From Druceiella hillmani (lineage: Eukaryota > Arthropoda > Insecta > Lepidoptera > Hepialidae), in NCBI GenBank assembly GCA_039881145.1, contig JAYKKI010000015.1:24288501-24352500 (forward strand): a stretch of 64,000 bases of DNA, given 5' to 3'. The notes under the pieces were generated by a model. It was not told the origin of the DNA. It made no database searches and saw nothing but the letters and a program-made list of their open reading frames with translations. The position numbers were made by a program, and so were the translations under genes. Positions 12,286-24,270 of this stretch are shown piece by piece (the stretch's first letter is position 1; every line of letters begins with the position of its first letter).

Positions 12286-14717
12286 CATTAGTGTATACTA
12301 GTTTCAGTAAATTACATTAAATCGTGCTTGGGCTATTAGTTTAAGCTAAGTATGACAGTATGTTCAACTCGACATATTTTTCAACAAACATGCGCTCTGT
12401 ATCTGGTCTTTTGTGCTACAACAATTCTTAAACTCAGTTTGGTCCTGAAGTTATCAATACTTCCTCCGTCACGTTCCTTAAATAAAAAGATAACTATGGC
12501 AATTCTCGATTTGAAAGAGATTCTCAATTTCTTAAGAAATTTCTTAAAGGATGATTGCTTTGCATCTTCGAACACAGTTCCGTCACTTTTCTACATTTTA
12601 CCAGTAAATAGGTTTTTGTAAGTTTACGGTTTTTCTATTCACTTATAGATAAAGTGTAAAAAGTGTGTCTGCGGTTCTGCGATTCACTTATCGTTGCTCT
12701 AATATTTCCCGTTGTTATTTATGCAATTTCTTCCGAGACAATACTCCAAACCAATTGCCTATGATTGCATAGGTGTTACTGTCTTGTTACTGTCTTAGCA
12801 CTGTTACTGTATTGGCACGGATTCACTGCACATTTTTCAAAAAAAGTTGATGATTTCGTTCTATTTCACATGTTCTACATATATTAAAGCTGTATACATT
12901 AACGAAAATAATTATTATAAAAAATTCAAAAAAATTATTCATGTAAATTTGCTGAAGGAAAGCTGACACCGTGGTTAAATATAATTTGATCCAAAATGTA
13001 TCTAATTATGTTTAACCACTGGAGATTGGTAATAGTTTATAACCAAGAGCAACATATAAAAGAAGAAACATTTTTCCTTATTTCTTATTTCACGCAACGG
13101 AAATTGTGACACAGTTAGTTAAAAATAAAAACGCATATATGGTCCTTTCATCACATTATTGCGATTCCCACTAAAACTTTCACGCACGTAAAGCCTGTGT
13201 TAACGTGATGTTTTTACCGATTACGTAAAATATGTCAAGTATATTTAGAAAAAAAAACATTTAAAAAATTAGTTATTCAACTTCCCTATTTTTATGCCCT
13301 TCGTACTTACTAAAAATACATTAAGAAAAACCCACAAAACAAACTACATTAGTAGTCTCTGTTATGTTCTCATATTTATATAATGCAATGTTATTAAATG
13401 TAAAATGATAAATAAACCTTGTCAATCGAGCTGATTTTGTGTAATTGCAATCTTTGACGTCATCAATATAAATCGAACTGGTGAAATACAAAAAAGAATT
13501 CAATATCAAAGCTAACATATAGTTAATATATATTGTTTAATACTATTCCAGTATCTACTGTTAAATTCAAACAAAATATAAAAACTTAACGTTATAAATT
13601 TTCCTTAATATATGGTACAGGTAAGGTTACTTACCTTGCTTAAAGAAAAAAAATAATACAAATAAACTTTGGGCAAGACGAAATTACGCAAGATAAAAAA
13701 AATATTGCTTATTTCAATATTATTTTCACTGCCATGAAATTTTTAATAATCGTGAAGAAAAATGATATAAAATAAAATTTTCAAAAATGGTTAAAACATT
13801 TTTGCAACTTTTTACCATTTTGGTAATTTCATATGTAAGCACAGAATATATCATGAGTCATTTTCTTGGGATAAACAGGATTATCTTCTACAAAACTAAA
13901 GAAAACTGCGCACGTTTGTACAGCAACGGCAGAGTATGGTAAAAAATGGACCAGACTGAAACGTTTACTTTTTATAAGCCTGACATTGCAAATATTTTAT
14001 AAGAAATAAAAAAGTAAAAAATAATTTTGGTATTACAAAAGATATAAAAACAGGCTTACGATTAGCGAAAACGTATGCGCATCGTAGTTGAAGCGTTTAT
14101 TTTTTTAAGGCTGTTTGCTTTAGTCCACTCTCGGGATATAAAATGGCACAGGACGCAAATAAATTAAAAGTAAATGTGATATTTTTTCAATGTATGTCGT
14201 TTATTGCTTAGCAAGTGTTTAAATGAATTAACAGAAATGTGTTTAAGTCTATTTTTTAGAATTAACTACTTATTTATTTAAAATATATGCAGTAAGTCTA
14301 ATTTGTAATACATTAAACTTAAAAATATATTTATACAATGTGTAATAATAATAAATCAGTATTTTATGTATGTATTCGGGATCATGGCTTACTTCAAGAC
14401 TGAAAAAACGCCAGATTTTTTAAAAATCTGTCATGGTACTATATGAAGTCTATGATATTTTAGGTTTTTTTAATCAGTGGAATATGGAGTTTGCAATGTT
14501 AAAACGTCATCAATTTAAATGTTTTTAGAGTTCCGCACTTCAAAAGAAAAAAATAACCCTTTTCTCAAAAAGGCGTGGAAGTATAAAATTGAAATTAATA
14601 TCAAATACTTAGATCTACGATCCCTTGCAGCTGTAAAAGATCAAGCTTCTAAATCGATGCAATAAAAAAACTATTGATATTGAATATGTTTGTCGTTAAT
14701 TTTGTAGAAATTCATTA
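12286..14717. other. Non-coding AT-rich stretch
   Basis: Two overlapping frames on opposite strands near 12352-12621 have no recognisable motif and no codon signature. Nothing else is seen in this stretch. Confidence 0.5.
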
Positions 14718-14982
14718 TTCACAATTAAATGAAACTACGTGATATAGTATTATTTCTACTTTCTTTAATTTCTTTGTCACGACCTAGGTTTCGTTGTATT
14801 ACAATATCTTCAGGTAGGCTATTAGAAAAGAATAGCCAGTTTCCGCTATTGTTTTGTGTAAAATATAAATGATGTTAGAAGTTCGTAATAGTTATTCTTT
14901 GCTAATAGCCCACTAGGTCATGGTAAAGGACTTAAAGAAAGTAGAAATAAAACTACATCACGTAGTTTCATTTAATTGTGAA
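14718..14982. mobile_element. Inverted-repeat element with hammerhead-like core (copy 2)
   Basis: The left arm (14718-14833) matches the left arm of copy 1 closely, including TTCACAATTAAATGAAACTA at the end and the CCTAGGTTTCGTTGTATTAC block. The right arm (about 14888-14982) has lost about 26 bases covering CTGAAGA to GAAAC, so GCCCAC runs straight into CTAGGTCATGG. The centre between the arms is longer than in copy 1 and also partly inverted (GGCTATTAGAAAAGAATAG against TATTCTTTGCTAATAGCC). The 40 bp left of the arm match copy 1 too. Confidence 0.8.
14777..14817 (-). ncRNA. Hammerhead-ribozyme-like motif, left arm of copy 2
   Basis: On the minus strand: CTAC, CTGAAGA, stem-II region with TTGT/ACAA pairing and an AAT loop, GAA, ACCTAGGT, C, GTGA. 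The core bases are intact; stem I keeps C-G, A-U and U-G but loses the outer pair. It is one of the better preserved copies. Activity is unproven. Confidence 0.45.
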
Positions 14983-15873
14983 AAAAACCCTAAAAATAAG
15001 GCCATTAATGTCGCATATTTTGGCAATCGCAAATAATTCAATGCCTATAGGATACTTTCCTAAAATCATGAAAATTGGGTAAAAACTCAGTTAAGTGAAG
15101 AAAATATCCGAAAATCGTTACAAATCTGCCTGTGAAACATATATTAAACAATATATTTTCGTTCTAAAAATTAAATTTATTTAAATAGTTTAATGGAAAT
15201 ATTATGTCCATTAAATGTTTATAAATGCCTAAATGTACACGCATCCCTCGTAGTGTGAGTTTTGACAGTTTTTATTCAAATCTACTGACAGTATTTTTTT
15301 TTCAAGTAAATTCGCTTTGTATTGAAATTTTAAATTACCCTATTTATTTCTAACGAAGCAGTACAGCAAGATCTACAAAATCCATCAGTTAACACCTCAT
15401 CAATATCCTTTTAGAATTTCTTGAGAAATGACGCAAACAAATAAACACTCACAGACAAATAGAGAGAAACAAATAATGTATCCAGAAACTTAACTCAACT
15501 CCTCCTTTTCAAAAAAAATGTTAAGGAATTCCACAACATATTTTAAAGTTTCGCCAAAGTCGAATAATTAAAATTTGAAAAGACAGCAATATGAATTAAA
15601 ATTTCCATTATAAATTATAACAAGTTAATATAAACATATTAACTTAATAACATATTAACTTTTACATAAGAATAAACTTTCGAACCATATTAATCGAGCA
15701 ACTTTGCAAAGAGACGTTTCAGAGAAATTTTTATCTTTAATTAATGTGCGTATTTGATAAATAATCATAGTGTGTTAAAAACAAAAGCGTTCCGCCAATA
15801 TTCATATAAACAAATACAGCCTGCTTTCAAATTTCCCGCACAACACAGGAAATCTTATATCTTACCCAAAACT
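14983..15873. other. Non-coding AT-rich stretch
   Basis: No frame, repeat or site that I can support is present in this stretch. Confidence 0.5.
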
Positions 15874-17290
15874 GTGATCCTGCAAAATTAGTTCGGATGG
15901 CGCTAAAGGGCGACGCTTCGCCCAAATAGCGTTTCCCTTAAACAGCGCTCGGGTCCGGCGGTTTACGACCGAGCCCATAACATTGTCTCTAAATGTCTTT
16001 ATATTAGAAAATTAATCAACGACAGCAAGCATATCCGTATAGTTTGTCGGGACGCTCTCTAGCGAGTTTCTACTTTATTTAACCCTTTGAGGGCGAAGTT
16101 TTGTTGAATACATTGATCAGAAGGTCGCGTTTTCATGAATATACATTTTTCCATCAAGAAACGGGGAAACCTTGATAATATATAATAGCTTATTAGAAAA
16201 ACATAGACAATTTGATTGAGAAAGTTTTAAATATAAGATAACGAGTGTTAACAATTGCCTCCCTGAAAGATTTCAAGTCTATGTAGAAAATTTTGGATTG
16301 AAATTTTACTTAAATATTTTCGTATCATAACCTACGAAATATAAACACCTGCAGCTACAACAAACTGAAGGCTAATTACATAAATAAATTTTTCATAAGA
16401 TAGGGTTGGATAAATATTAATATAATTTAATTTAATATTATATATAATTTAAATTAATATATGTGTTGATGCGTTGATGCTTTTTGCACATTCAAATTAC
16501 AGATGCAAAATGATACCAAAATGCGTTCTCAATTCGTGTCAATATTCTAAAAAACCGTATTCAAGAATTACTTAAGGAGTGCAGTGATAAGATCCCATTA
16601 AAAAAAGTTAATAAAATCATGAAAGCCTTTACCAATACAAATAATGTGGTAATTTCCAATTCAAAAAAAGATATTTTACTTTTTATAACAGGATGTAGTT
16701 ACAAAAGAACGGTGTTAAGAAATCTAGTAAATGGAACGACTTGTATCATATATAGATAATCTAATAAGTTAATGTTTGTAACTATGATTGGTTAAAATAA
16801 TCTACCAAAATTTCTTACTAACACGTCAAAATTTGTGCCAAATACTCTCAAAAAATATTAAAAACTTTCTTTTATAAGATATTTAAAAATATCTAGGACA
16901 AGAGACGTTTCTTTATTCATTACTGTTATGATTCTGAAATATAAATTAATTGCAAATTCACCGGCATAACAAATATCTTTCCCTTCATTTTTCACATAAA
17001 ATTAAATTCAAAAATTGCTTCACTTGAACATGTAGAAACGACATCATAATTCCTATATATTTTTATATCTGCGTGGCCTATACTCGTATTAAATATAGTA
17101 ATGTTTAGATATATATTGCGAGAAAGTATTATACCCATTGGAGGTCACGCCTAACCTTTTGGGTACTAAAGGGTTAATAAGCGGACGAAGGTCTCACCGC
17201 GGGTGTATGTGAAAATAATTTATGTTGCAAATATACGACTAGGGTAGACCCAAATAATTATGGGCCGGCCTATGGGGAAACGATGATAAT
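15874..17290. repeat. Dispersed repeat R1, copy 2, split by a TTAA insertion
   Basis: 15874-16082 aligns with 7948-8160. The similarity stops at TTAA and appears to resume after the second TTAA at 17174 (TAAGCGGACGAAGG against TTAGCAAGGAA in copy 1), so R1 was present before the inserted element. The distal part (to about 17290) carries CTAGGGTAGACCCAAATA and GGGCCGGCC. Its true right end is not known. Confidence 0.6.
16083..17173. mobile_element. piggyBac-like non-autonomous element (about 1.09 kb) with TTAA target duplication
   Basis: The left end is TTAA-CCCTTTGAGGGCGAAG (TTAA at 16079-16082) and the right end is GGGTACTAAAGGG-TTAA (TTAA at 17174-17177). Both ends begin CCCTTT when read inward. 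TTAA duplication plus CCC-ending termini are the hallmark of the piggyBac superfamily. There is no transposase frame inside, so it would need a transposase in trans. The terminal inverted repeat is short and imperfect, which lowers certainty. Confidence 0.65.
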
Positions 17291-20200
17291 TAAAGAGTCG
17301 TGTCAAGTTGTGAACTGATATTTGTAATCCTGAGATGTGAGCCATTGATATGTGTAACTGCTTAAGTAGTTTATCCGTTAAATTATTGCAATATTATAAT
17401 GTATTTTATCTGTGAAGATAAATAAGGGTTACTCTCTTTTATTGAAGAAAGGTAGATTATAAAGTTTGAATTTGAATTGTATTTAACTTCGAGATATGTA
17501 ATAATTTTTTCTGTACCATATAAGAAGGAAGATTATTTTATATTAAAAATATTAATATAAACCATTAAAAGAAGATTAATATTTAAAAAAGCAGGTATGT
17601 GCAACAGGAATAGTAATACACATATATACGATTATTATACAAATTAATATTGATATGAGAAATTAGAATATTATACTGTAGAGTGAATATGACAATCGGG
17701 ATTTACGTTTTACGAATAATTCATGTCATACCTCTAAATTTACCATTACGTTTAAAATATTTATTTTATTGTGATTTGAATGATATTTTAATTTATCCAA
17801 TTCACTTTTAAGTACGGTTACCGTGAAATATATTTGGCACTTATCTAAATCTTGTTAACATACTTTGAATAATTTTGAAATTTACAAAATAAAAATATAA
17901 TAAATTAAGGAAAAAGTACTAATATAAAAACAACTAATTATAAAGCAATTTAAATATTTGACATCATAAATTACAATTTCCATATACGCAAAACACCCAA
18001 CCAATGGTAACTAGATAAAGAGCTACAGTTCACTGCTCTTTGATTTAATGTCCGCTCACACTTATTAAAAGTTTGTTAAAAATATTTAATATTTTATTTT
18101 TAATTCGACAAGCCATATTTCCGTTCACGTGAATGAGTTTGCAGTTACTATAATAATAATTTGAAAATGTTAGTTAGATGAGATGGCACATTATCATAAA
18201 TATTGACATATTAAATTCTGATATATAAAAAGGAATATTTTTTTAAAAACGGCTCTTAAATTCTAAGCATTAAAAAAAAGTTTAGAAACACCTGCAGAAA
18301 ATAAATTACACTTCTCCTTGAAAAATAAATTAAAAGCAGATAATAAATTGCCTTTAAAATAAAAAAAATACACAATAATCCTTAAATTAAACACTCTCTT
18401 CCACTTTATTAATTGTCTTTATCTTAATTATACATAATTTAAAAATTATTTTCCTTCCCTTATTTTGAGCTTTTGCTTACAGATACATTACACAATCAAC
18501 CTACCTTTCTATGTATATAAACAGTTTTGTTATCTTCTTCTTTTCTTCTTATATAACTATAAATCTAATTGTTTTGGTGAAGGGGGACAAGAATTGGTGA
18601 AAGGCTTCCTTTTTCTACCTTTGTAATAAAAGAACTTATAGCTTTCTGTCTTTACATTTAAACTATTTAGTCATTTCTATCATGTTCAATGCTTTGGTCG
18701 CCTTGGGAAAACTAGTGTCTGGTTTTCATTTTGTTTACTGTTTTTCATATAAAACTTTTAACAACTTGTACTTTCTTCATCCTCTTTTTTGTTTTCTAAA
18801 GAAGCTTGATTAATTAAATTCAGAAATTCCTGTTCATAACAAGATAACTAGCAAAGTAAATATATGAAAGTTTCATTTTTCCAATTTGCTTTTATCTTAT
18901 TAAGTGGTTTTATTCCTTTGCCTTTGTGAATTTGAGATGTCAAAGGCTTGTATTTTTTATCGTAATAGACCGAAATATCGCATAGTTATTTAACTTTTTT
19001 TGTGGAATATTAATATGGCTATTTTAAAATATCAATATTCCATACTGTTGATTCAGTGGCACTTTTATATACTTTACGCAGTACTTAGCTTGGTCAGAGA
19101 CAATTTTGAAACATAAAACGCAGCATAATTCCCGGAATTCAAATCGGCTTCGAAGGCTTTCGTATCACGCTCCTATGGAATAAATTTTAGTCATCGTAAT
19201 TTAGATGGATCAAGATAGGCAAGATCAGTAAATGAAACGAGAATGCTATCTTAATAAATATCCCATAATCTTAAAAACGAAAATACCTATGCAGTAGAGT
19301 TGCTATTGAATTAATTACTTATTCTAAAATAAACATGTGACTTGTTTCTCCTAGTTATTTAAAATACAGCATTTCTTTAAATAAACCGAAAACACTGTCA
19401 ACCGGGAAAATGTTAATGTTTAATTTACGTCATTATATTTGAAAATATTTATAATAATTGAATGAACTGAATTTTATATTTCGTGCGAAATGCTTAGTTT
19501 TTAGTGTGACTTGAAAAATAATACAAATGAGAGCGACACGAATGATATTTTCATTGATATTTGATTCCAAGTCAAGAGTTTTCCACGCACTTGCTATAAT
19601 TTATAGATCTTGAAATTCATTTAATCTAATTAACGTATAATAAAATTAAATAGGAATTTAAAAAATACTGAAATATTTAGCGTTACATGAATGAGAGGTT
19701 TATTGCAGGTCCTGAAATTGCTTTTTAAGTCGGTTTCTTACTAAATTTCACTCCGTACAGACACTGCAACCCCACTGGAATTCTCGCTGATATACGCTAC
19801 AGGTAAATGCTGTTCTTATTATGCGGTTTTTAATTTAGTTAGCACTAATTATATGAAAATGGAAACACACATTTAAGCACGAGGAAACGTATTTCTTCAT
19901 AACATATTTAGAAAGTTATGGTAAGTATACAGTTATCAATGTTATTTCTTAGTGCGATTCGATTTCCATGAGCGTTTGTTTTTTATTGTTTATTTTATTT
20001 CTTTATCGACTTGGAATCGGTGACACCAATGAGAAACTTACCATTTCTTTAACATTCTTAATGAGAAGAAAATTGTAACGCGGTTTTTTTAAATTTATAG
20101 CTGAGAAGGTCATTAAGTGGGAAAGTCTTTTAGTGCCTTTTGAAAATGACTACTCTCAACAATATTGCAATTATATACCAATATATTATTACTCCCTGTT

Positions 20201-20570
20201 GTGATAGTGGTCGCTTTGTGGATATTGTGCGAAATGTGATGAACTGCTGATTATAATTGATGTACATATAATTTCTACATTAACAAGATAATTCACTTCG
20301 CAGTTTTCTCAATAGATATATTTATATAGATGAACAGACACAGAAAAGAAAATATTAATGAGGCAGTTGTTATCTCACTAAGTTACTGCAGGCTGTAGAA
20401 AGAGAGAACCACGTCTTATATTCGGATATGTCCATTTGGCACTTTTAACTTTCATCAGATTCGTCATTTAATAAAAGTCTGGGACATATTTCTCTAAAAA
20501 ATCTCTTGTGTAACAGTTGTATTACGCAGGAAGGTTCATTTCGCCAAACTACTCTAACTACTAAAGCTAC
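17291..20570. other. Non-coding AT-rich stretch
   Basis: No open frame with recognisable content, no microsatellite of note and no conserved block is visible. Confidence 0.5.
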
Positions 20571-20621
20571 TTTATCGAAATTCGCTCCAAGTATAGATTA
20601 CTTGGAGTGAATTTCGATAAA
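20571..20621. repeat. Inverted repeat, 23-bp arms with 1 mismatch
   Basis: 20571-20593 and 20599-20621 are reverse complements apart from one base (outer TTTATCGAAATTC, inner CCAAGTA) around a 5-nt loop. Confidence 0.85.
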
Positions 20622-22099
20622 TTAAAATTAAAATTTAAGTCAATTGCGTTAAGGTAAAAAATACACTTATAATTACATGTCAAAGTAAAATTGGAATTTT
20701 TATGAGCAAATCTTACGTTTAAACAAATATAGAAACTAACATAGCCAACGCCTTATTAACAGATGAAGTTTCATCTTCAACAAACTTTAATCAAAGTTTT
20801 TTCAAAGTTAATAATTATTTATACCGTTTTTAAAAAGAGACCATCGAAGTTTCGTTCAACGAGAAAATACTAAGAAGCCAAAGAAAAACCGAAAAAAGTC
20901 ATCGGAGCATTTTTCAGCCACAGGAACATAATGAGAGTTGACTTCAACTCAAAACAGGGTCACGCTGCTTACTAATGTATGCATTATGGTAATGCGAAGC
21001 ATCACCTGCTCATCAAGAGACTAATATAATTTTTCATGTTTTATCTTCGCCAAGACCGAGCCAAATATTACGAGCTTCGCTCTATGCCCCAGTGAATTAT
21101 CTTTGACGTTTTTCTTTATTTATTTTTGTCTTTACCTTTTTTTTTAAATTCACCTAATGATAAAGATTAAGGAAGATATATTTTGTTTACGACATTCTTT
21201 CCGCGAATATATTTTTTGAGGGTTAATGGGCGAGTTATTTGTTATATAACGTTTATGCCGTCGTGATATTAAACTGGAACAGGTACAGGGTGGCCTTGAT
21301 GTCGTTTATCAGAGGAAAGTTCTTAAATACGAAAGACCCTTAGAATATTAAAGGTTTTATGTGAGTTATTAAGTATGACGTATAGGTGAAGTTAAGGTAA
21401 ATATTATATTTTTTGTCGCAAAAATGAAAATAGAATGTATTATGTGACAAACACATTTTAACTAAAGGTCGTTTTTCCTTAATTAAAGTCATTTATAATT
21501 CAGTATAATTTAGACAACATTATTCCTTTTAAAATAGTGTGTAATAACATTTTTAAGATCTTATTTATTAAGGCATAAACTTTGAACAAATTAAAGTATT
21601 ACAAGAAATATTATATTGAAAGTGAATGAAATTTTTTTTTGAATTTTCTGATAATGAAACTATGCAGCAAAACTGTATATTCTTTAATATATTTAGAAAA
21701 AAATATTGGAGCATAGATGGAGTATCGGTACATAGTTTACACGACCGATATAGCTTAATTTATAATAAGTCATTATTACGTCCTTGAAATTAGAAATTCT
21801 TGGTAGAGTAATGCGCCAAAAACTTGTATGCGTTAAATTTTTACTATCGTAATCGATACACATCGACCGTGCGAATAAACTAACGTCATACCTATCTCCG
21901 ATTTCTGCATCATACATTTTAGTGTTGAAGTTAAGTTTAGTAAATATCTAGTGATATAGATAAGACTATGTCACATTCGACTCAATTTGCCCGCTGTGAC
22001 CTTGACCTTCAACGATTTTAATTGAACGACAAGTCGTTTAAAAACTTTGTCGTATAATGTACTACATTTTTTCCACGCTTTCACACATACACACATATG

Positions 22100-22156
<57 letters not shown>

Positions 22157-23440
22157 TAATTTTTTCTTTTTTTTTTTAATATATTAAATGATTTCTTAAT
22201 CCATACACCATTTTTTAATGAAATGGAAATTCCCTCAATCTTATTCAAAGCATATAAAATGATTATTTAAATAGATCAGAGATATCCGTGCCTTTATACA
22301 CCAATTTATTCGTGTATGTAATCTCGAAAACAAATTGAGTTCACGAGATTTATATTATGGTTAAGAATATTTTTGCAATTTATAGATATTAAATCGTAAA
22401 GTAACAATTGCAACCTAGAATCGCTATCTTATTTTTATAAATTTCATTTGTACTTAAAAAAAAACACATTATATTTTCATTTCTCCTATTTTATTTCAGG
22501 TATCGTAAACCCGCATATGCAATATTGTGTTTGTCATGCGTTATTTTACGCAATAATTTCTTTTCCATTCAAAACTGCCGCCCATTTCAAATACTTGCTT
22601 TATAATGAACAATCTCAAAAGAACTCACTTCAAAAATTCACTCAGAAAAGGCAAAATATTAAAAAATTCTAAAGCGTAATTGAACCAATAATCTAATAAT
22701 AATTACTACAGTCATTGCCGGTTGAAAGACATTGATCCATTTTTTCCGTAATACTTAGGTTAATTTTTGGTTAATCGAATAAATAATTCAAGAATATTTG
22801 TTTCTTACAAAATACAAATTGCTTGTTCAAATATTTGATTGCGATTTGTTTACCTTAATTACTTTAAACCATTTTTATACAACATTTTTATTTACTAACT
22901 TTTATTTCTTTTATAAAATGTCAATGCATTTTCTTATTTCTAAAAATAGAGCTAACTAGATATTGTTACAGCTAATATTATGAACACCTTGAATGTGAAT
23001 TGTGTAAGCAATTTGTGTTTTGTAAAAAATACGATGATATAAATTAAGAAATTGTTAAATTAAAATTATTTCTTCATAAAGTGACATGCCTTTAGCCTTT
23101 TGGATAAATTTTGGATGTTTTAAAACATCATGTATAATAAAATAAGTACAATTAATAAACAATGATATTTAAATAATTATATGTAAATTATAAAGCGATG
23201 GTCAATTGTTGTTATGATACGCCTATAAGGATGATAATGAAACAGCGGTGATCGCTGATTAAAACATATTAACAATACAACGTGACCATTATTGTCACTG
23301 TACACGCGAAATTATTTGGGTGTTATTCCTACCAGTTACGATCCCCGAGTCACGATTGCCATCTAAAAAATCGCGAGAGCCTGACAACAGCAAATCAACA
23401 ATATATATTTACGATTTGCTATCTTTAGTATACATAGCTA
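20622..23440. other. Region upstream of the SELENBP1 promoter, with (TA)n at 22096-22147
   Basis: It holds a TA/CA microsatellite near 22096-22147 and T-rich runs after it. The frames at 21693-21917 and 22448-22672 have no known motif. GC content rises from about 23280 toward the promoter (CACGATTGCC, AAATCGCGAGAGCC), suggesting proximal regulatory DNA, but no specific factor site is claimed. Confidence 0.5.
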
Positions 23441-23504
23441 TATATAACTTTATACCCGTGCGAACTTCACTCAGTTGTCACGCTTGCGCACGCGCGTTAA
23501 GTTG
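23441..23504 (+). promoter_or_regulatory. Core promoter of the SELENBP1 gene: TATA box, initiator and DPE
   Basis: TATATAA lies at 23441-23447, the arthropod initiator TCAGTT at 23471-23476, and AGTTG at 23500-23504. With the initiator A (23473) as +1, the TATA box starts at -32 and AGTTG falls exactly at +28 to +32, where the DPE (RGWYV) is expected. The sequence after +1 becomes CpG-rich (CGCTTGCGCACGCGCG). Having all three elements in register just 85 nt before the predicted start codon makes chance unlikely, though the transcription start is predicted and not measured. Confidence 0.7.
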
Positions 23505-23557
23505 TCCACGTACGCTCTTCTAGATCGTGCATTAGTTTTGTTTATTTCCAAGTCATC

Positions 23558-23567
23558 ATGTCTAAAA
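23558..23567 (+). CDS. SELENBP1: SELENBP1 (methanethiol oxidase) exon 1, coding part: codons 1-3 and first base of codon 4
   Basis: ATG TCT AAA A is followed at once by the consensus 5' splice site GTAAGT (23568-23573). Exon 1 so ends in phase 1 after 10 coding bases, and exon 2 supplies GT to make codon 4 (AGT, Ser), giving [18 protein letters not shown]. This matches the usual short variable leader before CGPGY in insect family members. The predicted 5'UTR is 23473-23557. No in-frame ATG lies just before exon 2, so a remote start exon is required. That it is this one is inferred from splice phase, the promoter in register and the lack of a better candidate. RNA would settle it. Confidence 0.65.
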
Positions 23568-24094
23568 GTAAGTATTTTATAATTTTTTTCTCTTCTTCAA
23601 ATACTAATTAATATTTTGATTATGTATTTTTGAATACTATTAATTAAATCGATCTATAAGTGTATGAATCTATATTTTATTACGTTATCTGGTTGCAAAT
23701 ATAGAGCCGGCCGGCGTTTTATCGTGTGTAGCTATTCGAGTCGTCGCCAGTTATGTATACAACGAAATGTGTCAATATTTACATTGTACCATTACGCAGT
23801 TCTTGTGATTCAATTATTAATTCGTTAGATTGTTCTGTGATTATTGTTTTAAATATTTAATTATTTGTAACGCGTCAACTCTTATCTGAGATACTTTGGT
23901 CGTGTTAATTATCTATCTAGTGTTAATTATTTTATTCATAGGCGTATTATTAAATAAATACTTATAAAAAACATATTTTTATGTTAAGAAACGATACTTA
24001 CTAAAACTTTCGTTCCATTGATATGTAATTATCCATACACAGTAATAAAAAACAAAGACTTAATGAAAAACAACTAAAAAAAGAGAATGTTCCA

Positions 24095-24127
24095 TATTGA
24101 GACTTGCTTAAAGTGACTGAATTGTTT

Positions 24128-24166
<39 letters not shown>

Positions 24167-24270
24167 TATATATATATATATATATATATAGATATATATA
24201 TATATATATATTGGTTTTTTCTTCTGGCCGATCTATAAAACAATTCAGTCACATTAAGCAAGTCTCAATA
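24095..24270. mobile_element. Foldback element: 34-bp inverted arms enclosing a (TA)n tract
   Basis: 24095-24128 and 24237-24270 are reverse complements with one mismatch (TATTGAGACTTGCTTAA / TTAAGCAAGTCTCAATA). The roughly 108-nt centre is mostly (TA)n at 24130-24211 plus a unique 25-nt block. It is probably a MITE whose loop has expanded as a microsatellite. No terminal duplication beyond TA could be fixed. Confidence 0.75.
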
